Assembly (NCBI GenBank): GCA_030998225.1
Contig: JAPYXD010000695.1
Span: 1,221,001 to 1,285,000, forward strand
Reading direction: 5' to 3'
DNA: 64,000 nucleotides
From: Diplolepis rosae
Lineage: Eukaryota > Arthropoda > Insecta > Hymenoptera > Diplolepididae
Position 1 is the first letter of the stretch; each line of letters opens with the position of its first letter. Both the position numbers and the translations under genes were made by a program. The notes under the pieces are model-generated. The model had not been told where the DNA came from. It did not search any database and saw only the letters and a list, made by a program, of their open reading frames with translations. Below, in pieces: positions 49,885-61,573 of the stretch.

Positions 49885-50145
49885 GCCCCGACCAGCAAAA
49901 ACCTCGGCTTCGCCTCGGTTTTGCAAAAGTCGGGCGGACCTCCCCCTGCCCCCTACAAAACCTCGGCTTCGCCTCGGTTATGGGCGTACTTTCGGCTGGA
50001 GATCAAAAAAATAGTATACAACCCACGGCCAGAATGTTTGATGCTCTGGCGTATGTGATGTAAATGCCTCGGCTTCGCCTCAGCATTGATATCACATACG
50101 CCAGGAAATCAAAGTTTCTGGCCTAGGGTTGTAATATACTATTAA
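49885..50145. repeat. CCTCGGCTTCGCCTCGG motifs and a 133-bp inverted element
   Basis: CCTCGGCTTCGCCTCGGT occurs twice (49910 and 49961) and a variant at 50067. Segment 50011-50143 has inverted ends AGTATACAACCCACGGCCAG and its complement CTGGCCTAGGGTTGTAATAT, with CTGGCGTATGTGAT pairing inside. Confidence 0.65.
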
Positions 50146-50159
50146 ATCATTCTGTGGAG

Positions 50160-50335
50160 AAAAAAACACTTTCGACCGTGCTGGGATTCGCGCCTGGGTC
50201 TTTCGATTGCCGGTCGACTGCTCTAATCAACTGAGCTACACAGACGTCCAACAGAGCAGTCGACCGAAAATCGAAAGACCCGGGTTCAAATCCCGACACA
50301 GTCAAAAGTGTCTCTTTTCACACAGAAAGACTTTA
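50160..50335. mobile_element. Two head-to-head tRNA-derived SINE pieces
   Basis: On the minus strand, 50164-50250 reads TGTAGCTCAGTTGATTAGAG (A box) and then GCGCGAATCCCAGC (B box), a clear tRNA-like head. From 50252 on the plus strand, a second copy of the tRNA-like 3' half follows (GGGTTCAAATCCCGACACAG). The A and B boxes make tRNA origin clear; poor acceptor pairing rules out a real tRNA gene. Confidence 0.75.
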
Positions 50336-50339
50336 AATG

Positions 50340-52620
50340 ATTTGAAAATTTCTACTTTCAATTTGAATTTAAGCCTTGTACTGACACACAAAGTAAGAAT
50401 TTTACCTCATATGAAATTTGAAAATATCAAGACTAAGAAATTAAGCCAAGAAAAAAATATTTAATTCATCAACCCATTTTTTTAAATGAATAAAGGCTTT
50501 TGGTAAGATGAAATAATAGGTCCATTGTATAATAAGCAAATTCTTTAATTATTATTATCGAAATATTTGTCTATTTATCTTCTATATCAATTGGAGAATT
50601 TAATATTCTAATTTGTAGAGCATAAATTATTCAGTGTCGCAATTCTATGCGACGTTAAAACTTGCTTTTGTAAGCACAAGAATTTAATTTACATAATTTA
50701 AACTGTGAATACAAATTATTAAAATATGTTGCAGAATGAACCAATTTCTTTTATTGTGCACTATTTATAATTTTATGAATGTTCCCATCATAAATCATCT
50801 CGTCATTTTATAAAAAAATAATCATTTAAGTAAATAAAGCTGTTTATACATTGTAGTTCAAGATAATATATAGCGTCTATGACATAGCAAACAATTAAAT
50901 TGAGTTATACCTTATTACCTGAATTTGCAATATTGGATGCAGGTTTCTTTCTACGGAAAATTTTTTCAACATACTGTACTTCTTGTTCGTTTACATATAT
51001 GAAAACAGTGTATAGTGACCTTCCACCCTATTTTTTCTAATATAGCTATCAAGACGGAAAAAAATGATTTACTGTCTAATTAACCTTTGTCATTTCATTA
51101 ACGAAATAAGTAGTTTAAAGAAATATACACGTATTATACTTGAATATTTGATATTGAATATATAATACGTAAGATATTTTACTATTAAATTCAATATAAT
51201 TAGGCAAGAATTAGCCAACATTTTTCCAGTTGATTATATACAACATAATTCAAAGACAAAGACAAGGCCTTGATACCGTGAGCGGTCATTATGGGTTATT
51301 ATTCATGATCCACGTTTCTTTTTTTGTTTTTTAAATTAGCTCTACTAAATCATTTTCCTTCCTATGGTGGTTTTCAGAATTGTAATTCACTTCGGAAACC
51401 CTAGAATGAAAATAGCGATTATGTCCAATTTCAATACTTGAAAAAAGTAGCAAGTTTATGTGAACAATTTGGTCCAGTTTCTACATGTTTGTGTCCGAAA
51501 TACATAAATTTTTGCTTTTATAATTTGGGAAATGGCAAAGGAGATAATAACTAACGTAGATTGACTAGTTTAGATTTTGACAATGAAAAAAAAATTTCTG
51601 ATATATTTTGCTAAAATTGAACCTTTTTTCAATTTTGAAACCAAAAGTAGTCTATCTACCTCCTTTTTCATCTCCTCCGCCATTTTCCAATTTTTGGAAA
51701 GAAAATTTTATGTACTTTAGGCACAAGCATGTAGAAACCTAAAATCAATAAAATTTGCGAATTTTCTAAGTATCACATGCCCTTAATTGAAAGCACAAAA
51801 TAAAACCAAAACCTTCTCATATGTTGAGAATGTAATAAATAAAACTCAAAATTGAAGATCAAGAAAAAATAACAATAAATAGAGCTAAATGATGGAGTTT
51901 TTAATGCTAAGAAAACGGATTTATGAATATACTGGCTAAAGCGATTTATAATGACTAGCTAGTGCAAACAGTAGCCAAGAGAGGTGATTACTCAATAAAT
52001 TACGTATCAACCTTTTTCACGCCCGTTTTGTATCTTACCCTCATCACACCTAATATCCCAAATAAAAAAGTCGTTTTCACTTACGGATCACGGCAAAAAA
52101 TTGAAATTGGTGACAATGTATCTTACAGAATATTTTATATCAAAATCAAATGCGCAATGTATAAACGTATAAGTCTGTCCTTTTCGAACTGCTATCTAAG
52201 TTTAAATATAACTAATTATATATATGTATATTTTTATGGATTATTCCATCCATTCATTTAATGAATTTTTTAAAATGAAATATTGTTTCTGCGTTCTTTG
52301 ATCGAAAATATTCGACATATTTCTTTTATTGTAATATGATATTAAGACACGTTGAGTAATGAATGTTTAAACTTTTGATGTTCAGAAAAAGTACTTTTTT
52401 ACGATCGCGTATACTAAAAAAAGTAATTTATTCAAAAAGTTTCTGCATATTATGAAATTTACACTTTTTTCACAGCTGTATAATGAGTTTATTTAAAAAT
52501 CAATTAAACTTTTTTTAATAAGAAAAGGTCGATTTTTAAACAAATAGTTTTTTTGAATTTGGCACTATTTTTCTTTCGTTTTTTAAAATCAATAAATGTT
52601 CTCTAAATATTCCAAGGTAT
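50340..52620. other. No gene seen
   Basis: AT-rich; a 99-codon plus-strand frame at 51962-52261 has no recognised domain. The segment near 51750-51840 shares words with the 41200 repeat. Confidence 0.45.
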
Positions 52621-52628
52621 TAAAAAAT

Positions 52629-52862
52629 TAATTAGTTGAGTTTGAAATTTCAGCCACTGCCTACATTATCGGAGAATCACTAGTCGCGTATCAGATATAT
52701 GTATATATGCAATTGCAATGAATAAATTTAATATTTTGTGAATCTGAATTGTTAGATTTTAATTTGTATTAAAAACAAATTTAAAGAATTTGAAAACTTT
52801 CTGTGGAAGAAAAGACGCTTTCGACTGCGCTGGGATTCGAGCCCAGGTCTTTCGATTGCCGG
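52629..52862 (+). mobile_element. SINE copy of the 2826-3107 family, with internal replacement
   Basis: Begins AGTTGAGTTTGAAATTTCAG and includes ATCACTAGTCGCGTATCAGA. After an AT-rich interruption it ends in the tRNA-like part with GCGCTGGGATTCGAGCCCAG. Confidence 0.65.
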
Positions 52863-52869
52863 AAAAACA

Positions 52870-53875
52870 GTTGTAAAACTTCGAATGTTGGAAATTTGTG
52901 GTGCTAGAAAAAAAAAATAAATAAATAAATAAAACAAGAAAATTTCGAAATGGGATAATTTAAATACTGAAAAATATGTAATTTTGAATTTTGATAATTT
53001 AAAAATTATAAAATGACGTTTCCGTCTGTCGCTCTTGCGTGTCTTTTAATATTACAAAAAAGAAAGAAACGGGTGTAGTAAATCAAATATGATGCAAAAA
53101 AATTTGAAATAAAGGGCGGAAATGCAAGCTTTAATTTTTCTGAACATGTGGGGTTGTCAAATTAGTTATGACCGCATTTTTACATAAATGTCGTTAAAGT
53201 CGTTTATGGCGAGCTCGCGTGGATTCGCTCACGTCCTTTTAACATTAACAGATCGCTGTGTAGATTTCGAACCTGAGTTTTAGATTTTGCCTATATATGA
53301 CTATTTTATTATGGCATCGGTCATTCAATATATATAAATAATATAAGATTAGTATGGAAGGTGTAACTTCACTTTTATACGATTCTAAATACGAGTTTCT
53401 CTGCTCCGTAAAAGAAAGAAGACACGAATACAACCTTACCGTTAACTGAACTTTTTTTACTTACAATAAACCTGATCAGGTTGTATTTACCATCAAAAAC
53501 CACAGGAATGAAAAAGGTATGCCAAGAATTTCACATCTCAATCAGCATTTGAAAAAGTAACTACTTTCCACTGAATACAGTTGTTGGAGTGAAATGGCAA
53601 GAAAACTGATAATATGTCAACGAGTCTTTCATTTGCAATAAGCTATTTCAGTTGCATATTCTATAATACTTGTTTCTCATGGCCAATTCAAATTAATGAA
53701 CTAAATGATGAAATAAAATATGTACAATCTAAATTAGATTGCGAACATTTGAATTCGAATATGATAATAAGTATATCCTGATATTGTTGACAAAATCATA
53801 AATACTTGACATAAGTGAGAAACTGCTGGAACTCAAATTTCACAACTTATTAAATATGACCCTTATCCACAATGA
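52870..53875. other. No gene seen
   Basis: AT-rich; nothing recognised. Confidence 0.5.
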
Positions 53876-54360
53876 GAATTATTGTGTCATTAAGTACGAA
53901 GTTGGAAGTTTCTGATGTATGAATTTTGACATTTAATATCTTTGACATTTTGCATTGGCATTCGTTTTTGTTTTGCACATTATGAAGCTACGCTATTATT
54001 CTTTCGACTAAGCTTTGAAATTTACAATTATCTTTTGAATAGCATTTTGTGCAAAATATTTTGTGAAACCATGGATAAGTCAAAAATTCATGCAATTCTC
54101 GAATATGAATTTCCTTCTGGAACCAACGTATCGAAGACAGCTTATAAATTGAATGGTGTGTTTGGAGAAGGTTCAACTAGCCATAGCACAATATCGTTTT
54201 GGACTGCAAAATTTCGTTGCGGGGATTTCAGCCTTGAAAATGAACTACGTGGAGGACCCCAACCCAAAGTGAATAATGATTAACTTAAAGCTATTGTAGA
54301 GAGTGATACATCTCAAACAAACATGAGTTAGCACTGAAATTTTGTGCTTCTATCCCAACC

Positions 54361-55105
54361 GAGAGGCTATTCACTCTCATCTGAATGATTTTTAAGTTAC
54401 TCGAATCTATTACGAGTTACGTAATTCTTGCCAATAATCTTTAAAAAATAAGAAAAATCTGCGAGAATCTATAAATCTTGTCGAGTCTGATTTGAATAAG
54501 ATACGCTTATGTCAGATTTGAAAATTTGAATAGAAATTTGAATAATTACAAATTACAGTTTCTCCAATTTCTACAAATTAATGATCAAAAATTGAAACAA
54601 ATGAAAATTTTTCTATCAACTTCCTTGCAAATGAGTAGAATTTACAAAAAAATTAATGTTATTTCTTAAGAATTAAATGTTTTTTTATGATTGCAATAAT
54701 TTTTTTCATTATTAATATCAAGTATTCAATAAAAATTATGAAAAAAATTATACAATGCCAAAAGTGCGAAAAATAAACATATCATGAAATCGCCATGACG
54801 TTATTTTCTGTTAAATATTCCAAAATTGTCCATATTCTCAAATCTATGCGAGTCCATACGAGTCATGGAAAATCAACGGGAGTCCACACGAGTCTTAGAG
54901 ATTCGACGCAAGTCCGTTCGAATCTTATGGAGAGTCGACGCGAGTCCCACTCTTTGCATTCCGATCTACTCAAGTATATCAGAGTCGATAGAATTATTTG
55001 TCATTAAGTCGAATATCCAAGTTACTCAAAATCATCACCAATCTTTACAAATTATACAAAATTATTCGATATTATCGGATCCATTCGAGAGTGAACAGCT
55101 TCTGG
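54361..55105. mobile_element. hAT-like MITE inserted in the mariner
   Basis: About 18-bp imperfect inverted ends (GAGAGGCTATTCACTCTC and, as complement, CAGAAGCTGTTCACTCTC). The flanking mariner sequence is nearly duplicated (ATCCCAACC at 54352, ATCCTAACC at 55106), close to the 8-bp duplications of hAT elements. The interior has many CGAGTC/GACTCG words at 54845-54950. Confidence 0.6.
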
Positions 55106-56854
55106 ATCCTAACCATATTGGATCATTTGCATCAAATCAACAAAGTAAAAAAGCTCCGCACGAATTAAACGCACATCAGATGAAAAAACATTATGATACT
55201 TGCGTTTCTTTGCTTTCTCGGAATAAAGGAGAGCCTTGTCTGTATCGTATCGCTACTTGTAATGAAAGATGGATCCTCTATGATAATCGTAAGCTTTAAG
55301 CGAGCTGGTTAGAAAAGGAAGAATCACCAAAACACAGCCCAAAAGCAAACATTTATCAAAAGAACCTCATGGTTACTGCTTGGTGGAGCAGCCACGGTTT
55401 AATCCATTATAATTTTATAAAATCTGGTCAGTCGACCACAGCAGAGACCTACTGTAACCAACTGGATAACATGATGAAGAATCTGACATAAAAACATCCA
55501 AGATTAGTGAACAGAGACAGGCTAATTCTCTTGTACGATAATGTACGCCCATACACTGCAAATTATTTCTAAGATGTTTCGGTAGTCACATTCAAGTTGC
55601 CTAAAGCATATTAATTGGAGACACGTAAAATATCTTGAGTTGAACCATCGGTAACACAGGTTACTTAAGTTACCGACAGTTCATGTTCCTTATAACCTCT
55701 ACACTGTGAGAAAAAGCTTACGGCACACCGGTATCTGTTACACATGTGGTGGTTTACATGGCTGTATGTACTTCTTAAAAAAATTAATTCAAGAAAATGC
55801 TCTATTGGGAAAGGAGATAAGTGACTTAGCAAACGTATCCACTACGTTAAAATAGAAGGTATACCTGATATCGAGTTACGTGTTGCTGATACGATTCCCA
55901 ATTTTTATATGTAGCTCCACATCCGTCATATCTAAAGTTTAAATAAAGGATCGTGTCGATGAAAATGAACAATATATTCCTCTAAATGTGTTGATATTAC
56001 ACCACAGAAGAAAAACATGCAACACTCAAAACGCTCCATTTTTTGAGGTTATGAACTGTAACTATAACCCTTTGAGAGATTCTATCTTTCGACCACTACT
56101 TCTTTGACACTTTACGTGTCTTAGTTTTTGCTAACTTATTGACCTGCTATATCTTCCCGAGTCGAACTATTGATTCTCTATTGATTCTCTAAGATGCTCC
56201 ATTTTCGAGAACTTGAGAGAATCAAAAGAGGCGTATTAGCTGTTTAAATCAATGTAATTTTGATCCTCTGTTGGTGCTCTTCTCCTGCAGATATTTCCGT
56301 TTCTGCACCTTGGAGGATCTTAAAGAGTAGCAACGAAGATTCTCCTTACCTCCTCTATGATTCTCCATTTCTAAAAGTATATAATTCCTAATGACGTCAG
56401 GAATTAGCAACGATTTATTATTATTTATATTTATCGTATTGATTAAGAGAGAAACGAAAATATCGTAGAAGACTTTTGAAAAATAATGAGGAATGTATCA
56501 AAGTATCAATGTCTGGTACATGTCGAATTTTGTTTTGAAAACATTAATTTTGAAAAATTTTATTTTTCGAAATAAAAATCCAAATGGTACCGGAGATTGA
56601 TTTTTTAATGGATTCCTCATTGTTGCCTACAATTTCATGATTATATTTAGATTTCTGTCCTAATCAACCCGATGAATATAAATAATATAAAATGGTTGGT
56701 CATTTGTGACGTCATTACGCATCACATACCCTCAAGTACTAGAATGAAAAGGGTTTAACAAGAGCGAGTCCTCGATTTTTCGAAAACTCTTAGAGATTTT
56801 AAAACGTTTTTTTTTTTAAATAAAAGTACTAGCGAAAGACTACGGCGCTACTAT

Positions 56855-57420
56855 CTAATTGATAGTCCAGTCCCCATCGTTGTCCAGAATGGCCTGGCAC
56901 CTTTTCGGCATGCTTTCCACTAATTTTTCAGCGTAGTCCGTTGGTAATTCTTGCCATATCTTCCGGATTTTTTGCGAGAGCTGTTTCAGGGTGAACATGC
57001 GTTTTCCCGCAAGCTTCCTCTTTGAAACACTCCAGACATTTTCGATTGGATTCGCATCCGGGGACTGTGATGGCCAGTCCAAAATTGTGATGCCATTTTC
57101 TGTTTTCCAGACGGTGCAGAGACGGCTTCGATGTTTCGGGTCGTTATTTTCTTGTAAGATCCAATCGGCCGTATCGGCTCCAAACATCTTTGTAGCAGAC
57201 CTTAGAAGACCACGTTCATATATTTGGAGCATTTTCTGAGCATTCAAGTTCTCGGTGAAGAGCTCTAAGCACCCAAAACCGCACTATAAGAAGCATCCCC
57301 GAATATTGACCTTCACGGGGTGTTTTTTATTGGCTTTATAACGCGTACACAGAACTCATTATGACTCACGTCTGCTGTCTCCGACGATTCGAGCGCTACT
57401 AAATCGCCTTGGTAATTGCG
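56855..57420 (-). pseudogene. Tc1-type transposase, C-terminal fragment
   Basis: The minus-strand frame (56855-57247, continuing upstream in frame to about 57300 with stops beyond) matches the C-terminal part of Tc1-family transposases: LLRSATKMFG, then NNDPKHRSR around the second acidic motif, VLDWP-like ILDWPSQSPDANPIENVW with the third acidic residue Glu, and PTDYAEKLVESMPKRCQAIL. The usual Asp before the NDPKH motif reads Glu-Asn here. The N-terminal DNA-binding part and first catalytic Asp are missing, so it cannot work alone. Confidence 0.85.
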
Positions 57421-57454
57421 CCGTAGTCCTTTAAATATACTTTCATTAAATCAA

Positions 57455-57575
57455 GAGAGTATAAAGAGAAGCAAAGGAGAATCAAAAGAGTATCAAGAGA
57501 AGCAAAAGAGAATCAAGAGAGTATCAAGAGAAGCAAAAGAGAATCAAGAGAGTATCAAGAGAACCAAAAGAGAAT
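57455..57575. repeat. 30-bp tandem repeat, about four copies
   Basis: AGAGTATCAAGAGAAGCAAA plus AGAGAATCA recurs every 30 bp with few changes, just inside the right end of the Tc1-like element. Confidence 0.88.
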
Positions 57576-58019
57576 CAATAGTTCGACTCGGGTTACAATT
57601 CAGAAACATCTTATGCCAGAACCATCTTATGACACCCTAAACATCTTAAACTAAGATACATTATCTAACTCAATCAAGTATCTTATTTTGGAAGACGGAA
57701 ATTACATCTTTATTCGTACCAAGATACGTAAGTCGCCTTAATTTTGAATAAGACACTTCGTGAGACATCTTATTTTAAGACAGAAGATACCAAATTCCCA
57801 TCTCATATCTTACAGTAAGATACCAGGTAAGACACTTCTTTTTGCAGTGCGGTTCTCGCTCTCCAGACTTCTATGCAAAAGGCAAATACTTTGAATAATT
57901 GAAATGTTATTTTATTCGAAGAACAATAAAGCAAAATTTTGAGTCCAAACTTCCAATTTCATACTTAATGACCCAATATTTATTATAATAACTTCGAACT
58001 CATATAATTACGAGCTATA

Positions 58020-58955
58020 CACTCTAAAAACAATTCATTTCTAAGATTTCTAAGATGTTTCGGTGGCCACTTTCAAGTTGCCTGAAACATCTTAATTGAA
58101 GACACGTAAAATATCTTAAGTTGAATCATCGGTAACATAGATTATTTAAGTTACCAACAGTTTATGTTCACTGTAACCTCTACATTGTAAGAAAAAGCTT
58201 TCGGCACACCAGTGTCTGTTACACATGTGGTGGCTTGCATGGCTGTACGTACTTCTTAAAAAAATTAATTTAAGAAAATGCTCTATTGGGTAAGGAGAAA
58301 AACGACGTTGCAAAACAGAAGGTATACCTGATATCGAGTCACGCGTTGCCGATACGATTTACACTTTTTACATGTAGCTTCACATCCGTCATATGTAAAG
58401 TTTGAATAAAGGATCGTGTCGATGAAAACGAACAATATGTTTCTCTAAATGAGTTGATATTACACCACAGAAGAAACATTCAAAACTCTCCATTTTTTGG
58501 GGTTATGAACTGTAACTATAACCCTATGAAAGATTCTATCTTTCGACCACTACTTCTTTGACACTTTACGCGTCTTAGTTTTTACTAACTTATTGACCTG
58601 CTATATCTTACAATTCAGAAACATCTTATGCCAGAACCATCTTATGACACCCTAAACATCTTAAACTAAAACACATTTTCTAACTCAATAAAGTATCTTA
58701 GTTTTTAGGACGGAAAAAACATCTTTATTCGCATCAAGATACGCAAGTCGTCTTAATTTTGAATAAGACACTTCGTGAGATATCTTATTTTAAGACAGAA
58801 GATGGCAAATTCCCATCTTATATCTTACAGTAAGATACCAGGTAAGACACTTCTTTTTGCAGTGTAGTAAGTACACACTTCGCTCAATTACACACTTGAT
58901 AACATGTGTAGTATGTAAAAATTACACATTTCACTACACACTTGTTTTTAGAGTG
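58020..58955. mobile_element. CACTCTAAAAACAA-ended MITE containing a second CACTGCA-family element
   Basis: TA then CACTCTAAAAACAA at the left, and TTGTTTTTAGAGTG then TA at the right, as in the complete MITE at 59629-59849. Most of the interior, about 58045-58864, is a copy of the 55554-57849 element without its Tc1 insert, ending TTTTTGCAGTG plus TA. The left limit of the inner copy is blurred. Confidence 0.7.
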
Positions 58956-58959
58956 TAAA

Positions 58960-59480
58960 GTCACAGTCTTTGAGTTGTTAATAAATATAGTAGATTCGGG
59001 AAGTAATAATTTAGCTTCACATATGTATAGTATGTAGATATATTCGGTTATAATATCTAAACATTCAGCTGTAATATCTAAGATATTCATATGGAAGATA
59101 TTTCAATATTTTAGATAGTAAAGCTAAATATTCAGATATTACATTTCAACATCTAGATATTACAACAGAAAATATAAGATGCTTTTGTAACACAGTTAAA
59201 TATCAATTTTTGTTATGGACGCACATCAAAATTCAGTTACTCATGTATTGAATTTAATGTATGTTGTTAATTTGATTTTAAGTAAAATGCTTCCTGATTT
59301 CAATAATTCTAACATTTTATAGAGTTACGCCCAGAAAAAGTTTTATTTGAATTTAAGAAATCGTTTTTTAAACTATTTTTTTTTAATTAGGAGTAAAAAC
59401 ACCTTTAAGACAAATATCTTATTTTATTTTAAGAAATCACGTTTTTAGCCTTTTTTAAATGGAAGAGATTTAATTTTATC
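58960..59480. other. No gene seen
   Basis: AT-rich with several TATCTAAATATTCAG-type words near 59040-59160; nothing coding. Confidence 0.45.
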
Positions 59481-59628
59481 TTTAATATAACTGTTTTAAA
59501 CTGTTGTAAACCAGTAAACTAAAAAAAACTGGGATTACTAGTTAAATTTTAGTAAAATTGACTTAAAAAGTAGTCAAATTCAGTAAGAAATTGGTGAAAT
59601 TAACTAGATTTTCAGTTTCGTTTAACCA

Positions 59629-59849
59629 CACTCTAAAAACAAGTGTGTTACTTCTTCACGTGAAATACGATAGTAACTTTTTAGGTATTTTAAGTGTGTA
59701 TGTTTAATGCACATTACAAACGTAAGGTTTAATTTTCAAACACTTTAACGTTTTGTACCCAAAATATGTGTTAAAAATACACACTTCAAATGCCTAAAAA
59801 GTTACTATCGTGATTCACGTGTAAAAGTAACACACTTGTTTTTAGAGTG
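59629..59849. mobile_element. Complete CACTCTAAAAACAAGTGTGT MITE
   Basis: 221 bp with long inverted arms (CACTCTAAAAACAAGTGTGT and CCTAAAAAGTTACTATCGTG against its complement). Flanked by CA on both sides rather than TA. It lies inside a weaker inverted repeat (ACTAGTTAAATT near 59535 against AATTAACTAGTT-like words near 59875). Confidence 0.85.
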
Positions 59850-60199
59850 CATGAAAAACGTAATCTCGCCATTCAACTAGTTAATTTTACTAGTTTTCTT
59901 TTCAGTGTAGGTGCTATAATTTTACAGCCATTTTTATCATATGCCTTATAGTTGATTCAAATATAAGCAAACTTTATTGGGACTATATAGTTATACTTGA
60001 TAGGAAAAATAGCAATAGGTATAATTTACTAATTCATGTGAATAGTTGTTACTATTAAACTTTTACTGTCATTTCTTTTACAAAATTAGAACAACTGTTT
60101 TTATCTACTCGCAAGAATAATTTTATGACCATTTTATTTACAATAGTCGTAGTGATTGAGAAAATGATCACAACACATTGCAAATAAATTATGTAACAT

Positions 60200-60525
60200 A
60201 CACGAAGAAAAGTAGGAGTAACTTTGCTTAACTTTTATCAAAATTGGAACATATGTACAAGTTGAAGATTATTAAATATTTTAAATTTAAATAATTGGAT
60301 CGAACTCAACCATCTGATTGAAAATTCTTGAATATTATTGTAATAATTTGTGACGCACCAAATATCAAAGAATGCATCACAGTTAGGTAATTTTTAAAAA
60401 TATAGAGTAAAGTTTCAAAATGTCTGTCACAAATTATCACAATAATACTAAATATTTTCCAATTTGTCCATTTTTCCCAATTTTGCTCAAAAGTTAAATA
60501 GAGTTTCTCGAACTATTTTTCTCCA
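60200..60525. repeat. Foldback repeat around AATAATTTGTGACG
   Basis: The left half (TTAACTTTTATCAAAATTGG, ACAAGTTGAAGATTATTAAA, AATAATTTGTGACGCAC) and right half (CACAAATTATCACAATAAT, AATTTGTCCATTTTTCCC, AAAAGTTAAATAGAG) are inverted copies. A related unit lies at 63040-63235. Confidence 0.6.
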
Positions 60526-61570
60526 TGTAATACATAGTAACGTATTAACCCTACCTCATATGCAGGTGAATATTCCTTGAAAACAGCGTTTTTGTCCACA
60601 ATCTTCATTGAAGAGAGAATTTTTAAACACGCGAAAATAATTCCAGATAACAGTAATTTCCTGAATATTTCGAATTCGAAAGATGAATATGCTAAGTGCA
60701 AAGTCCATCCACAATTTTATAGGAACTTTTTACCGTCTTAAGAGCGCAGCATAAATACTCTCGCGCGAACTATAATAAACAGCGAGTAAACTTTTACGTG
60801 TAAACAATACATTTTGAACAGCAAGAAAATTCTTGTGGCCAATTTTGGTATATTGAGTAACATCCATTGATCTTCAATGTAAATCTTCAGAGCTGATCTT
60901 CATTAGGCGAAATCGTATGTCAAACAGGAGTCAGGTACATCATTTCTCGTCGAAGATAAAATCTTCCAATTGCGGATGATGAACCGTATCATTCGAGTCA
61001 TTTTACATTATAAAAATGATTTTAGTTCTTATGAAATTCATTTAATTCTCATTAAGAATAAAAGAAAGTCTTCTTATCTCACTATTATGTCTTCCTTTAT
61101 ATTTTATAAAAACTTTGGCATATTTTAATTAATTTTAGTTAAGAAAATCTAATTTCGTAAAGTTAACAATGTTACATCATCGACTAACTTTACGAAATAA
61201 TGTTTAAAGCTTTATTTTCATTTGCACTGATAAGGCAAAAATGTAATACTTTTATTTATTTTAAAAATGATTGACTAATAAATTTATTCTGAATAATATA
61301 TACTGTTTCTATTACAAAATTAATTTCAAGTGACTAGATTGAATATTATTGTTGGAAACTTCAATTTTAGACGATAGAAGTCCACGTCTAGGAAAAAAAA
61401 ATTGCATTTACTAACAATTGAAAAACTTTTTTTTTCTTATTAGTGAACTTAACGTATAGAAATTATTCAATAACTGATATCGTGCACTAAATTGTGAGAC
61501 AAAAATTGTATACATTTTTTAAATAAGCATGCAAATTACGAGAATGGAAAAATAATAATTAAAAAATTCT
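60526..61570. other. No gene seen between the foldback and the doublesex exon
   Basis: A 62-codon minus-strand frame at 60513-60701 was examined as a possible female exon, but its phase and motifs do not fit. The rest is AT-rich. Confidence 0.4.
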
Positions 61571-61573
61571 AAC

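Larger units (their letters stand above)
56156..57592 (-). mobile_element. Tc1-like transposon remnant with perfect 24-bp inverted ends
   Basis: Ends CCCGAGTCGAACTATTGATT... and the exact complement (24 of 24 bases). The uninterrupted sister copy shows the empty site, and comparison leaves TT on both sides of the insert (56154-56155, 57593-57594) rather than the usual TA. The interior holds a Tc1-type transposase fragment on the minus strand and a 30-bp tandem repeat near the right end. Confidence 0.8.
55554..57849. mobile_element. CACTGCA-ended element, copy 1, inserted in the mariner and itself interrupted
   Basis: Left end CACTGCAAATTATTTCTAAG preceded by TA; right end CTTCTTTTTGCAGTG. 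Its sequence is split by a Tc1-like transposon at 56156-57592. Joining the outer parts gives the same layout as copy 2 (to 58864), which is uninterrupted across the site TATATCTTACAATTC. The interior is rich in AAGATGTTT/CATCTTA words. No transposase of its own. Confidence 0.82.
54071..57890 (+). pseudogene. Mariner transposase, broken and interrupted
   Basis: Fragments in order: an N-terminal helix-turn-helix part from the ATG at 54071 (MDKSKIHAILEYEFPSG, then GEGSTSHSTISFW and FSLENELRGG); a short continuation in another frame to about 54360; after the first insertion, PHELNAHQMKKHYDTCVSLL and IATCNERWILYDN (about 55160-55290); then pieces to DNVRPY at about 55552. After the second insertion there is only SPDFYAKGKYFE at 57852-57890. 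The first catalytic Asp of the mariner TCDE motif is Asn here, several stops and frameshifts are present, and the third catalytic region is missing. It is non-functional. Confidence 0.85.
53882..57976 (+). mobile_element. Dead mariner transposon carrying nested insertions
   Basis: Flanked by TA (53880-53881 and 57977-57978) with about 30-bp inverted ends: TTGTGTCATTAAGTACGAAG on the left, TTGGGTCATTAAGTATGAAA as complement on the right. Between them lie mariner transposase fragments, interrupted by a hAT-like MITE (54361-55105) and by a second element (55554-57849) that itself holds a Tc1-like transposon. Without the inserts the mariner is only about 1.05 kb, so it also has internal deletions. 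Confidence 0.85.

Noticed and set aside
50164..50250. Functional tRNA gene
   Set aside because: A and B boxes are good, but the acceptor stem does not pair and related copies are dispersed, so SINE.
60513..60701. Possible female doublesex exon (contains KEYSPAYEVG)
   Set aside because: The available acceptors give the wrong phase and early stops, and the HNLN and TRQ motifs are missing.
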